Shown: in pieces, positions 10,256 to 22,182 of the stretch | Numbering within the stretch: position 1 is the stretch's first letter | Layout: each line of letters opens with the position of its first letter | NCBI GenBank assembly: GCA_964247055.1 | Contig: OZ176059.1 | Location: 62,001 to 126,000, forward strand | DNA from: Paragordius varius | Taxonomy: Eukaryota; Nematomorpha | Length of the DNA stretch: 64,000 nt | Reading direction: 5' to 3' | The notes under the pieces: model-generated | Database searches by the model: none | What the model was told of the DNA's origin: nothing | Seen by the model: only the letters and a program-made list of their open reading frames with translations | Position numbers and translations under genes: made by a program

Positions 10256-12190
10256 ATAGATCCGGTGAGAGAGGTATTCTGTTGAAGCATGAGCCCCATT
10301 TTTATATATAGGACGAATGATGACTTCATATTCAGAGCTTGGATTCAAGTTGGAGAACCGATACATTCTGCTTTTTAACTATTAATTAAGTTATATATTG
10401 CAAATGTTGCTAATATAAAATATTCTGTTGTAAATACTTACACCAAGATTCCCATGTCGAGCCTTTTCTCCTTCTACATCTGGGCGACTTAATATGATAT
10501 CCAAATTTTCAATCCCATAAGCCTTGGCAAAATGTTCGGAAAGGGGCTCAATATATACAAATAAATCTTTGGTGCGGCCTTCATTAGTAAAAGTAGTGGT
10601 GGCTCGAACAATTTTAGCAAAAGATTTGGAAATGTCTATTTAGTATTCAGGATTAGTTAAGAATTACAAATTAATTAGTGGTATATAAAAAAAATTTTCA
10701 TACCATGCTGTTCAAGGTTATAATCATTTCCATTCACTGACACTAAAAAAGAAGGGATGATAGAAAATAAACATTGATATTTTAAATTCAGCCTTAAAGA
10801 CTTATGAATTACACTTTGACCTTTTATGCCCATAATAAAATAGCTAAACTTTTCAATCGGGATTATATAAATTATTTTTTATGTCACAATTATTTTAAAC
10901 CATTTAAGTTGGTAAATTCATTGACAACCTCAAATGGTTAGTTTTGTATATAGCTTAAACTTAATCTATTCTATTGTTTGATTTTGATTAACATTTAATT
11001 TTAAAACATTGATCTCTAAATGTGCACTATTTTGCCGGTTGTTTTAAATTGCAACAAAAAAATTACGGCGAAATTAATTGCAAAGTATCTTTTTATATTT
11101 TTACGTTATTCGGAAATTTTTTATACGCCCTCCCAAGGCTAAAGAATGCTTTTTAAATTCAGACCAATATAAAAAACTATATAATTATTTATTCTCTCTG
11201 GGAGTACAAAACTACCATAAAGATAATAAAGTGTTAGGCTTAGGAACGTATAATTGGGGATTAACGTTAAGTATCAATTATAATGATTAATACCAAAGGG
11301 TGATTCTCTGTATAAAAAGCCCAATTTAAACGTAAATGGCATATATATTAAAACTACTGCGAAATACCTTTAAATCGCAAGAAATCTGCAAATGATCCTC
11401 TTGAAATATTTTTTTGTGAAGCTGATACCTTTAACATGTACTCTTGCTGTGGTACCAATCTCGGCAACTCAAAATGCTTAGCCTGGATAAATATACGAAA
11501 AGGGTAATATTATATATCACAAAGACAAATAAATTATTTTACATGTAAAGCATTAGCCCAAGTGGGACCATGAGCTAACAAGGAAGTTGCATTGTAATAA
11601 GGCCAAAGTTGGTAGGAATACACCATTGGATTTTTGTTTAATCGGTTAGGTTCATCGAAAGAAGCCATCACAGAATAATGAGGTCGAGACCCAATGCTAA
11701 ATCCAGACAAGCAAAGTCTCAAATTTTGTACACCCATATCTGCTGCCTGTGTAACTCTGCATTCTGATAAACATTAGGTAAATTATTTGATTTATAGGTA
11801 TAGTAGATAGGGCGCCGGACTCTCACACTGCGTGCCTGAGTTCGATCCCCGAAACTACGCATTTTTTCCATCATCACTGTCAGCCCTGGGCAGGCGAGTG
11901 TTAAAGCCTTCACATGTCCGGATACAATTTAAGTCCTTACCCTTTAATAAAAAAAGGAAAAAAGAGACTCTAAACTGTAATATTTATTTGATTTATATCA
12001 ATTAGATTTAATATAATTTGGTAGAGATCTTGCACTTGTTATTATTAACCTATGTTAACTAATAATATTTTATGGTAAGTTAAAAATATATATTACCAAT
12101 ATTGCTGGTTTCTGTCCCTTTAAGCAATCTGCTATCGGATATAGCGATAGAAACGATAAAGAAGGTCAAAAGAGAGGATAGGGTAATCAT
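10256..12190 (-). CDS. Secreted protein with FN3-like strand pattern
   Basis: Six minus-strand exons join in consistent phases into 262 codons: 12097-12190, 11543-11763, 11368-11482, 10704-10742, 10442-10635, 10256-10378. Exon 1 starts at ATG 12190 and encodes a classic signal peptide (MITLSSLLTFFIVSIAIS). The remainder has two NxS/T sequons (NAT, NIS), few cysteines and, in the last exon, YRFSNLNPSSEYEVIIRPIY, which resembles the E-F strands of a fibronectin type III domain (Y.v..L.P.t.Y.v.v.p); HFELPRLVPQQEYMLKV in exon 3 has the same pattern. Donors include GTAAGT and GTAATA; acceptors are T-rich AGs. So it is a secreted or extracellular protein, possibly with two FN3-like domains, of unrecognised family. 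The exon 6 donor (GTAGAT) opens an intron toward exons at 8.3 and 7.2 kb. The FN3 call is inference from short motifs; the gene structure is well supported. Confidence 0.75.
11797..11983 (+). mobile_element. tRNA-derived SINE with 14-bp TSD
   Basis: Starts GGTATAGTAGATAGGGCGCC (A-box-like) with GAGTTCGATCCCC (B box) about 40 bp on, followed by a non-tRNA body and an A-rich tail (AATAAAAAAAGG). TTATTTGATTTATA occurs immediately before (11783-11796) and after (11984-11997), an exact 14-bp target-site duplication. It sits in intron 1 of the minus-strand secreted-protein gene, in the opposite orientation. A recent-looking insertion, since the duplication is perfect. Confidence 0.85.
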
Positions 12191-13185
12191 TATAAATTCG
12201 TTTGATTTGACAAAATAATGTGATTTTGGTCATTTATGGCAGCTCTATATATACTTTATCAAATACCTAAATAAATATTTATAATTTTTAAAATATTGGC
12301 AATAATTTTACTTTTTAATGTAGTTTTGGACGCTATCTTGGATACGTAAATATTAAATTTTTTACTATCAAACCCAAAAATTATACTAATATTAATTGAC
12401 GCCAAGTTATATGAATTTATATGTTAATATATAGCGCGTTATTTTTGGCAATGTGTTGGGTAAAAGTGTGCCAAATATATGATATATTTGTTTTTTAGGG
12501 CTTATAAAATGGATTTTTTAAATTTGGATATTAAATAAATTAAACACATGATAAAAAACCATATATATCTATTATATACTGAAATATCGGTGTATGATCA
12601 ATGTGCATATACAGTATGTACATTATGCTGGCCTATTCACCATATTGGCTAATTGGCAACACAATAGTGTATGGATAAAAAGGGCTTCGAGCCGGAACCC
12701 GATTCCTGAGAAACATTCCACTTACCCTCGGTTTCATTTTCTCAGGAACCTACCCGGTTTTAGTTTTAACCGGTGATGAATTAGTTGGCGTTTATTGTTA
12801 ATTATATGGTATTTATTGAAAAAGAACTCTTTTCCTGTTAATTTTAAAATTATCAAAAAATGAATCGAATATAACATTTTTTTCTCAAAACCAATTAAAT
12901 AAGTACCAAGTTAACAATTTTATCGAATATACCCTTACTGGAAGAGCTTCACAGACAAATATAATTTACACGATTTTTTAAATAATAATAACATAACATA
13001 ATTAATATTGCTGTTATAACCATAACCTATAGTGTCCATAATCAATTACCCCAAAAAAAATCAGCCATTATATATAGTGAACAAAGCGCACGCGAATTAA
13101 ACATCTAGATTTTTTAAGCCACACATGTGAGATTACATACGCAATACATATAACAGCTTTTAATAATAATTACATTATATGATAT
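12191..13185. other. Upstream region, no gene seen
   Basis: Upstream of the secreted-protein start at 12190. AT-rich with no coding signal; a promoter should lie here, but I cannot point to a specific element. Confidence 0.4.
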
Positions 13186-13189
13186 CACT

Positions 13190-14950
13190 CTTGAGCGGTC
13201 ATATCCGTAATCTTTTTCGCCATAGAACCCTGTCTATGGCGTCCTTGCGTTTTAAGTTCCGTTTTGCCATGTTTCTATAAATCGTATCAATCCATCGCGT
13301 TTTAATGCACCCTTTTCCACTACCTTTCTATATATATATATATATATATTTCAAAAAATTTACCAATGTATTTACCATCTCTTTTTTCTAAGTGTCCATC
13401 TAAGATAATTTAACATCTCTTTTGCGTATCGGCTTAATTTCCGTATTTCCTCTAATATATAAATTCCTCACCTTGTCTTTTCGCGTTAAACCACACATCA
13501 ATCTAACCATATTCAGTTCAGTAACTGCAAAGTAGGTCTGAAAGTAATACATCATTGGCTGTAAAACGGCACTGTACATCCTACTCTTGACATTTAGAAC
13601 AATATTCTCGCCCAATACAAATTCGTATCATAAGTTAAAGAATCATCTGCTGTAAAATCGCTCTTAATTTGCATTCCCCTTCACCTTTTAACACTCAACC
13701 TCTTCTAATTCTATTTTTTTTTTTCACCAAAATTTATAAATTGGTTTTTTATAAACTTTTACCCACACCGTCGTAATACATCACTCCATTTTCTCACCAA
13801 CTTTTTCAATTTATGAAACTCGTATAATATCAGCCATCACATATTCCCATTTCTTTAGTAACTTCTTCCATGCATATAATAAATATCAACGGACTGATTC
13901 TTAACCTCTGATAAACACCTTGATTTATTTCAATAAGATATGGCACTCCCTGCGTGTTTTAATTTTGGTATGATGAGAGCTTTACATGCTTTAAGAATTT
14001 ATATGTAACTTTCATTTACGCTTGTTTAACTCCACTATATTTTATTCCGTGGTATTATCAAACACTTTTTAAATATCCATTAAAATTACAAACTCCTTTT
14101 TCAATTTATATGCATTTTAATTAATCTTCTTACTGCGTACGGATTGATGGTGGACTCTCCAATATAAACAAATTGATTACCCTCTATTACTAATTATTGA
14201 ATGAAACATCCATATCCCTCTATTGTTATATCATTTTATCATCTTTACCCTTAAAATGGGAATAGTAAAAATCTCCTTCTATTCGGATGATATAATACCT
14301 GTAGTAGTTTAAAATTTAGTTCATTCTTTGATATTATTTTATAACAGTATGTTAATATAGTCTGGACCAGCAGCTTAAGAAATCTCTTCTAAACCAACGT
14401 GGACTTCTTCTTTTGTTATACTTTTAATATGCGCAGATATATAATCGGGTGTTTCGGGTAAATTCGTTTTACTGACGCCCAATTCTGTGTCCTGGAAATA
14501 TACTTTCCACCTCCTCGGTTTTATCTTCCTCAACGAGTAATTACCATTTTTGTCCTTAATCCAGCTTTCTTCAGTGTCTTTGTCAATAAAAACTTGTTTA
14601 GACTTTGCTTATATTCAACTCCTCATATAATGATTATATTTTCTCTTTTTTGACCATTCTCCCAAGCCTTTTAAGTTCTTAATTCATCTTTTTATTTTTA
14701 TCCTTGTCTTCTGCTAGGTGGTAATACTCCATTCGAAAGCTATACTTTCTCTCGCGATAATAAAATTATTCTTTTATCTTTCAGGCATGCCTTTCTATAC
14801 ACCTGATTTCTACCAATTTTCATTCCACACACCTTAAGTCCTGTCTTTCTAATTGTTTTAGTCACTGAGACCAAACTTTCTATAATTCGCTCTGTCTAGT
14901 ATGCCTTTTAAATCCCTAATTATCTTCGGGGTATAGTCTTACGCTTTTTA
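13190..14950 (-). mobile_element. RTE-like LINE, decayed
   Basis: Minus-strand non-LTR retrotransposon. Broken frames show an RT region near 14100-14400 (AAGPDYIN, FTIPILRVK, NRGIWMFHSI) and a C-terminal part at 13200-13620 reading LNMVRLMCGLTRKDKVRNLY then IRGNTEIKPIRKR and, lower down, a GR..KTRWIDTIYRNMAK-type motif. This order (C-terminal LRWMCG.TR.D.VRN.YIRG, then GRP..RW.D) is characteristic of RTE/BovB-like elements. Many stops and frameshifts; long dead. A TA microsatellite at 13329-13349 interrupts it. Confidence 0.75.
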
Positions 14951-16600
14951 ACATTAAATGGCATATATGTCATATATTTACATATAATAAAATTAGATTG
15001 TGTACTAACCTGCAGGTTAGGCATTACCTTGCACATCGCATACTTTAAAACCTTTAGCGGTACAATGATATAATCGATTTGTGACTCTTATTTCTTTATG
15101 TAAAGCAATTTTTATTGCCAAGCCAAAGCTCAAAACCCCTTTTATTCGGTCTCACATGTCCATTATTACCACAAAATGAGTTCTCTCGGTAACAAAATTA
15201 TTTCACCGTCCAACAAAAAAATTATCTCTCCAGTTTAGTCAACCCTATCTGAGGAGCATAAATGCTAAAAATGGTAAAACTCTTATAATAGCTTACAAAT
15301 ATATCCTTTCGGCAAATCTTGGACACACTATTATGACGGCCCACTGCAAACATCCTTAAACATGAATCACTAACGACTTATAGGGAGAATGAATAAAAAG
15401 GAAACCCTTTAAGTGTTTTCTATGCTCACTTTTTCAAAGAAAGAGTCTCCTTTATAATTTAAATAAAAAAACATCTGTATTACCCTTGTGTTTCCTAGAA
15501 CCTATATTACCTAAGATACCTTCTAGTATAATAACTTTAAACTAATATATATTAAATATCCTATAGCTTTAAATGGATCTATGATTCATATGTAGTATTA
15601 CGAAAAATAAGCTTATAAAAAATAAAATCGAACTTTTCATAGAAACAAAATATTTACGAAATTGATCAAACTAGAAAGGCAATTGATAACATGAAAACCG
15701 CAATTATAAAATATAATCAAAGTACTGCCGGAAACTTTATTATAAAAGATCGCACGGAATCGGAAATATTTTCTTATATTATTTGGACAATCTAATCCAC
15801 ATTTTATAATAATAAATAGCTTAAAGTTTGATTTACACATTTTTCTATAAAATAATGGTTTATTATTATACGAATTTTTATTTGACGAGAATCACATAAG
15901 ATACTAATTGACTCAATTTTTGTGGCTTGAACAAAAATAAGATAGTTAAAAAGTGCACCCCAAAAACTAGACCAATAAAAATTTGATGCCTTAGATTTGC
16001 GAAAAATCTTAAAAAAATTCTATTTTTTTCGCGGACTTAGGGCTCCTCCTCTCTTTTCACCGGAATCAGGGAAAGTGTATTTTGTTATGAAGTTTATTGC
16101 TTTCTTTAAATCGTAGAAATTGTTTCATATAAGATATATTGATTCCCTTATGTGTTATATTTTTTGTGTCTTAACAAATTTGTAAATATCTACACCGCAG
16201 TCCAAATATAGTAGAATCTAAAATATTAACATAAAAATTACTTTAAATCTTGAGATATATAAAATGTATCTGAAAAGCTTGAATTTTTTACTGATTGAAT
16301 ATAATAAAAATATAATATGATTTCAAAACCGTATAGCTCTATGCCTTGTTGGATCCTACCATCGATTGTTATGAAATTTATAAAAGGATGATATTTAGTA
16401 TCCTAAAAAATATGTAGGTTTCTCAATCAAAATCACTTAACAAGTGTTTCTTTAAAAAACTAATGTTAATTTTTTAGGGTTTAATTAAGAAATCTCTTAA
16501 AAAAGCTAAGGAAAAGTGTTTCCTATTGAATACCTCCACCCATAGTTACTACGGTATCTAGTCTCCTGAATGCAAAAAATTTATCTTTTTAATCTCCACA
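14951..16600. other. No gene seen
   Basis: AT-rich, without recognisable exons. The left edge may hold the eroded 5' part of the RTE-like LINE. Confidence 0.4.
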
Positions 16601-16610
16601 GTTTTAACTA

Positions 16611-16897
16611 CAAAAACTAAAATTATACGGACAAAACGTAAAAACATAATAACGAAAATTTTTTTTAAAAGACAACAATACTTTTTAAATCTAATAGATT
16701 CATATCAATATAACTAATTGTTTTAAATAGCAAAGTGTGAAATAGATATATATACTAATACAATCAATTTTATATATTATAATTGTAACTTAGCTTATAT
16801 GAGAAAAATTTAGATATATATAAAAGTATTGTCTTAAAAAAAAATATTTGTCTTTATATTTTTACGTTTTGTCCGTATAATTTCAATTTTTACTGTA
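16611..16897. repeat. MITE family A, nearly complete copy
   Basis: Left arm AAATTATACGGACAAAACGT and right arm ACGTTTTGTCCGTATAATTT are near-perfect reverse complements; the right terminus ends TTTTTACTG next to TA. Such CAGT termini beside TA, with no coding capacity, suggest a Tc1/mariner-type MITE. About 285 bp. Confidence 0.75.
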
Positions 16898-17236
16898 ATT
16901 CATATAGCTTTTCATAACGATCCAACATTATTGTTAAAACATACTCTACAACATCATTGGCCCCTACCTCCCGTGAAGCGACTGGCTAGGTCTGGCTTTC
17001 AGGCTTCATAAACAGAACCCAAAAAATACAATTAAAAAGATAGTGAAAAAAATATAATAAATGAATTAAATACTAAATTATATAGAGGACTTGAAAATAA
17101 AATGAAACCGAAATAAATCAAATAAATTAAAAAATGATATATACCTAAATTAGCGATACATATTACAACTCACAAGATCTAAAGAAACTTTTCCAAGTTA
17201 AATTTTATATTTTTAGATCCAAGATCTAGTCTATCA

Positions 17237-18892
17237 CAGTGGCGAAGCTAGGGGTGTGGAAAGGAGGGCTGATGCAGCGGGCGCCATAGTTAAAGGGGCG
17301 CCAGTTTTTAAAATTTTTGACTTTTATTTCAATGAAATAGGTATTTAAAAGTTATTATTTTAGATAATACATGAAAAATCACCCATTTATGATTGAGCCT
17401 TCAATCTTATCGAAATTCTCCTTTTATTAAGATTTAAATCTATCTGTTTCATATCTATATTTATTATAACTCCACTTTCAAGCGCCTACTATTCTTGACC
17501 TCCTGTTTATATCATTCATGGAACCCACCTTCAAATATTTGCTTCAAATCACCAAAGTGTCAGAAAGTATAAGATCATTACTAATATTGATGTTCTTTTA
17601 AAATTATAAAATGCAAAATTGATATAATAAGAAAGAGTAAATTTCCCAAATCAAGACTGGCACATCATCTTGCTTTTTTCTTTTTTTCCCTTCATTATTT
17701 TGCTGCTCAATAGCAACTTTGATCTTTTAATTCTTGAATTAAAACTTTTTATATTATCCGATTTTCCATTAGAGGGGTATGACATATGAATATATATTTA
17801 TTTTGATATAACTATTTTCAACTATTTTAAAATAAATAATGAACCACACAGCTTAAAGTATTTTTACACATGCCATCAAATATATTTTATAAATCGATAT
17901 TAATAAATGAATTAGAGTTACGTTACCGGTTAACAATTAAGTTTGTTTTTATGGCTATTTTAACGTATAATTTTTTAACTGTTACCTCAAAAAAAAGAAA
18001 AAATAAGATTTTAGATCAAAATCTAGTGGAACCGTTTTGGAATTAAAATCAATTAAAAAAATAGAACAGGAACCGAAATTAGAAAAAAAACTAACTAGGC
18101 CCAAAACGATTCCTGTTTGAATTTTAATATACTATCTAAAGATTTGATATTTTTTAATTCTATTCCAATGGTTCGATATCTATTTTAATCTCGACGGGTA
18201 GGATAGGTAAATAGTTCTGCGAAAAATAATTATTTAAATTAAATTATATTATCAGGAATGCCTATTTAACGCTTAAGATAAAAAACAAAAAATGAAAGCT
18301 AATCATACCGCGCAAAAAATAAGAGAAAGGTTACAATCATATTTGCATAATGCTAATAATCATAATACCAATTCCACTTTACTGCCAAAAAACGGCGCCT
18401 CATTTTTCGACAGTAGCCATACAATAGAGGACCTTATTAAATGCTAGGGAAATAAATGTGAATTATGTATATATGCTATAATTATGTCTAGGGCAGTCTT
18501 CATGGAAACTAATATTTAATTTTTGAAAAATTTTGATGATTTTAATACCTAAAGATGGCCATTCTCCGGACGTAAGTCTTTTTCAAATTTTTTAGTCGGG
18601 TCACGCATTCGAATGCACTTTGATTACTGCTTGTATATAACATTTACATAAACGAACTTTTCGCGCAGAAACTAATATCATTTTTTTTAATTTCTGATAA
18701 ATTTGCTAATCAAGCCGTCGTTTTCAAAGAGTTGTATGTGCATGTTCTTTCCGGTTTCTGTTTAGGACGGGCGACATTCGTCCCGCTCATTTGAATTTAA
18801 TTTTATTTAAAAAAGCAAGGGGTTCTATGGAGGGGAGATGGTCCCATCACAGATTCATGCACCCGGCGCCAGAAATGCAAGTTACGCCTCTG
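17237..18892. mobile_element. hAT element, nonautonomous or decayed
   Basis: Left end CAGTGGCGAAGCTAGGGG with GGGCGCC soon after; right end CGGCGCC ... TTACGCCTCTG, its imperfect inverse. Flanking 8-mers GTCTATCA and GTCTCACC agree at 5 of 8, compatible with a decayed 8-bp target duplication. No transposase frame remains in the 1.65-kb interior. Confidence 0.65.
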
Positions 18893-19363
18893 GTCTCACC
18901 ACTGAATTGGTTGGGAAAATGAATTTTTAAAGTCGAAAAATAGATGCGATGGTTAATTCATATAGACTTATACAGACCTATATACTTAAACATTTGGATA
19001 TTATATTGTAATTTACAATTGTAATTTAAAGCTCTATTATACTAAATGTTGTATGAAAACCATTGAATGAAAAGTCACCAAACAAAATGAAAATCAGGGA
19101 ACTCAATAGAGAGTGCCTGGTGTATTTATTTCTTCCATGTTTTGGGGTTGTAGGCGTCTTTAACATTTTTCGTTCCTCAACATCTTCTGTGATTTTGTGC
19201 CATATTTTAAAAGGACAACCTGGTAAATTTTTGAATCTAATTATTAATGTTGCATCTTTCTCAATATATTATCGTTTCTTGGCTTAATGTGTCCTAACCA
19301 GCTTAGTCTTTGGGATTGGAATATATGATCAATTGGGTCTTTTTGAAAGATTGCGTAGGCGTC

Positions 19364-19593
19364 TGATAGATTTGAATACACCAGTTAGCTAATTTTAGAC
19401 TAGACAAATTTATATATAGGATTTGCATACTTTTTGATGACCTTTTATATTTGAATTAAACTATTGTATCAATTTTGTATTTAACATGCACACGTTATTG
19501 TACCTTGGTTTAACATCACCGCTAATTTTATATAGTTTTGTTTTTGTATTTTATCTCAATAAATATTTTTGTTCGGTTTCTCGAGTGACCACA
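19364..19593 (+). repeat. Left LTR of the Ty3/gypsy element
   Basis: Begins TGATAGATTTGAATACACCA and ends CTCGAGTGACCACA. It contains an AATAAA (CTCAATAAATATTTTTG) near its 3' end. It is longer than the right LTR. Confidence 0.85.
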
Positions 19594-22034
19594 TTTGGCG
19601 CGGTCGTTTTATATCATTACATTCGCGTGGAGAAATTCAGTCTGGAAGCATATGATTCGGCAACCATCTTTGATGAATATATCGTTTATATAAATAGAAT
19701 GTTAAAAGTGAAATTTATTCAAGGAGATGACAAAACAAAAAAAACTTGTTATTGGCCTACATCGGTCTATCCCATATTTAAAGTCGAAGAAATTCTTTTA
19801 TCGCGTACAAGAAGTGGGCTGGGATGCTTTGGTAGCGGTTGAAAAAATATATTTGCTCCGACATACATGTGTTTGCAGCCAGATTCCAGTTTACGCAACT
19901 CCGGAGAGAAGCCACAGAATCAGTGATGGATTATTTTCGGTAAAGGAATGTGCTGCCCGATGCAACTTTGGGCAAGATGCAATGCTAAGAATCAGAGATG
20001 GGTTTGTTGGAGGATTACAACTCAAAAGATTGGAAATAGATCTGTTCACGAAATTTTCAAATGCAATGTTTGATGGGAAACCTGTTACGTTGGAGATGGT
20101 GGTAGAAATGGCAATGGCGTACAAAAAGGCGGATAGTTGTTTGATTAAACAGGGTTCTGACCATAAGCAGGTGATGATAATAAAGAAGAAGTGTGGAAAA
20201 TGTGGATTGCATGCGATCAACTGTTCGCTCCAAACAAAGAGTGTTACCGATGCAAAGGACGAGGTCATTAGGTGTTGATGGCGAGTTAATATAGTGAATG
20301 GTAACAATAATAAAATGAAGCCCGGACGCAAGCAAGTCTGAATGGCCATTGGGTGAGGATGTTATACGATACCGGAGCTCAAATATCATTGATTGGGAAA
20401 AGCACGTGGATGGAGATTGGAAGGTCGACCTTAGCACCCGCGGGTCTATTAGTTGGGTTTAACCATCAAGGTGTAGAGGCGATGGGACAATGCGTGCTAG
20501 ATGTTAACTGGATTGGTATGGTCAAACAGTTGGAATGTATGGTTACCAGGGAGGATTGGTATAACATTTTTGGGTTACCGTGGATGAAAAGCTTTCAATG
20601 TAGATTTCCAGATGATGTCTGTGTAAAGAATGTTAGTTATGTTGCTTTAAACATATTTAAGGATTTGTTTTGTGATGGTATTGGGTGTTACACGGGACCA
20701 CTCATCAAGTTGTTTCTCAAAAAAAGTAGTATCCCCAAAAGATTTGCAGCTGTACCTATTCCGCTTCAATCTAAGGTGGAGAGTGAATCAAAGAGGCTTG
20801 AAAGTCTGGGTATCATTGAGGCCAAAAACCTAAACACGAATTGATTGGGTAACTCCGTTGGTGATAGTTAAGAAGAATGATAATGATATTCGCATATGTG
20901 GTGATTTTAGAGTTACTGTTAACCGAAGTTCGGTTCCTGTCGATCATTTGATTCCAACGTTTGATCAGTTAGTGTTTAAAATCGGGCAGGGAAAACTTTT
21001 TACGACCTTAGATCTAAAAAGAGTGTATTGGCCAGGTATAAACGAAGACATCGAAAGTTATGTGAGATCTTGTATGGGGTGTCAGTTAAACCGGGGTAAC
21101 ATAAAAGGCAATCCCACGTACGAATGGAATTTTAATACGGGTATCTGGGAACGGGTACATTTGGATATTGCCGGTCCTATTGATGGGTTTTATTGGTTTG
21201 TAGCTATCGATAGTAGCTCCAGATGGGTTGATGTCGAATTGCTAGGAACTGTTAATTCTGCAAACATATTACATTGGTTAGAAATTTGGTGTGTAAGGTA
21301 CAGGTTTCCCCGAATGATAGTTACCGATAATGCATCATATTTTGCATCGAAGGATTTAAAAGATATCTTGCAACGAGCAAACATTAAACATGTCACTAGT
21401 GCCCCCTATCATCCACGAACAAATGGGCTGGTGGAACGGGTTATTTACACCTTAAAAGAACACTATTAATCACTAACGGATTCTAAGCTGACTCCTGACA
21501 AAAAATAAATCAAGTGTTATGGGGTTATCGCTCCGCCGTACATAGCGCCACAAAAGAGTGCCCGTATAACTTATTTCTGAAAAGAAATATAAATACCCCT
21601 TTTTTGGGTTAGGGAAACACCTTCACAACAATTAGAGGACGACATTATACCCAATCAAGTTTTTACGGACGAAGAAGTGTACATAAAGAATGAAATCAAT
21701 TCGGGGTGGAGAAAAGTTTTAATTTTGGAGAGAACAGGGGTACTCTCGTACACGGTAAAAGATAGAAATCGAACTCTTCGCAAACCGGATCAATTACGGC
21801 CGACCGGCGTCGAGAACGGCGGAGATGGGGATGATGGTGGTTTAACGATAAACCAAACGGATGAATGTGTTACAACCAATAATCGGGAGGTGGGGAAGGA
21901 ACAAAGCAAAGAAAACGAGAAAGACACCCAGGTTGAAATGAAAACGGAAAAGACAATTGAGAAAGAACCTGAAAGAAGATATCCTCCTAGGGAAAGAAAA
22001 GCACCAGATTGGCTGGGATTCGGATAAGGAGATA

Positions 22035-22182
22035 TGATAGATTTAAATACATCAGTTAGCTAATCTTAGACTAACAAATTTATATATTAGATTTGAATAC
22101 ATTTTTGATGACAATTTTATTTAGTTTAGTTTTTGTATTTTATCTCAATAAATATTCTTGTTTTACGGTTTCTCGAGTCACA
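22035..22182 (+). repeat. Right LTR of the Ty3/gypsy element
   Basis: Begins TGATAGATTTAAATACATCA and ends CTCGAGTCACA, directly followed by the GCGTC duplication. Confidence 0.85.

Larger units (their letters stand above)
19364..22182 (+). mobile_element. Ty3/gypsy LTR retrotransposon fossil
   Basis: About 2.8 kb, bounded by LTRs (19364-19593 and 22035-22182) and by the 5-bp duplication GCGTC on both sides (19359-19363 and 22183-22187). Parts in order: gag, with sequence closely related to the minus-strand copy at 4.5 kb (AMFDGKPVTLEMVVEMAMAY); an aspartic protease region (LYDTGAQISLIG) at about 20350; reverse-transcriptase sequence near 20860-21020; integrase with H/C-type zinc-binding and catalytic core motifs (SCMGCQ, IVTDNASYF, YHPRTNGLVERV) at 21030-21470; and a charged C-terminal tail to 22027. 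It is shortened and has several breaks. The LTRs differ by length and by scattered substitutions, so the insertion is not young. Confidence 0.9.

Noticed and set aside
10144-10260. Direct splice from exon 10256-10378 to exon 8210-8296
   Set aside because: Phases do not agree: the donor is phase 0 and the acceptor needs phase 1, and the alternative donor creates a stop.
11797-11870. A functional tRNA gene
   Set aside because: Pol III boxes are present, but the sequence runs on into a non-tRNA body with an A-rich tail and a 14-bp target duplication, so it is a SINE head.
12594-12776. Open reading of 60 codons upstream of the secreted gene
   Set aside because: No leader, domain or splice signal; upstream non-coding DNA is the simpler reading.
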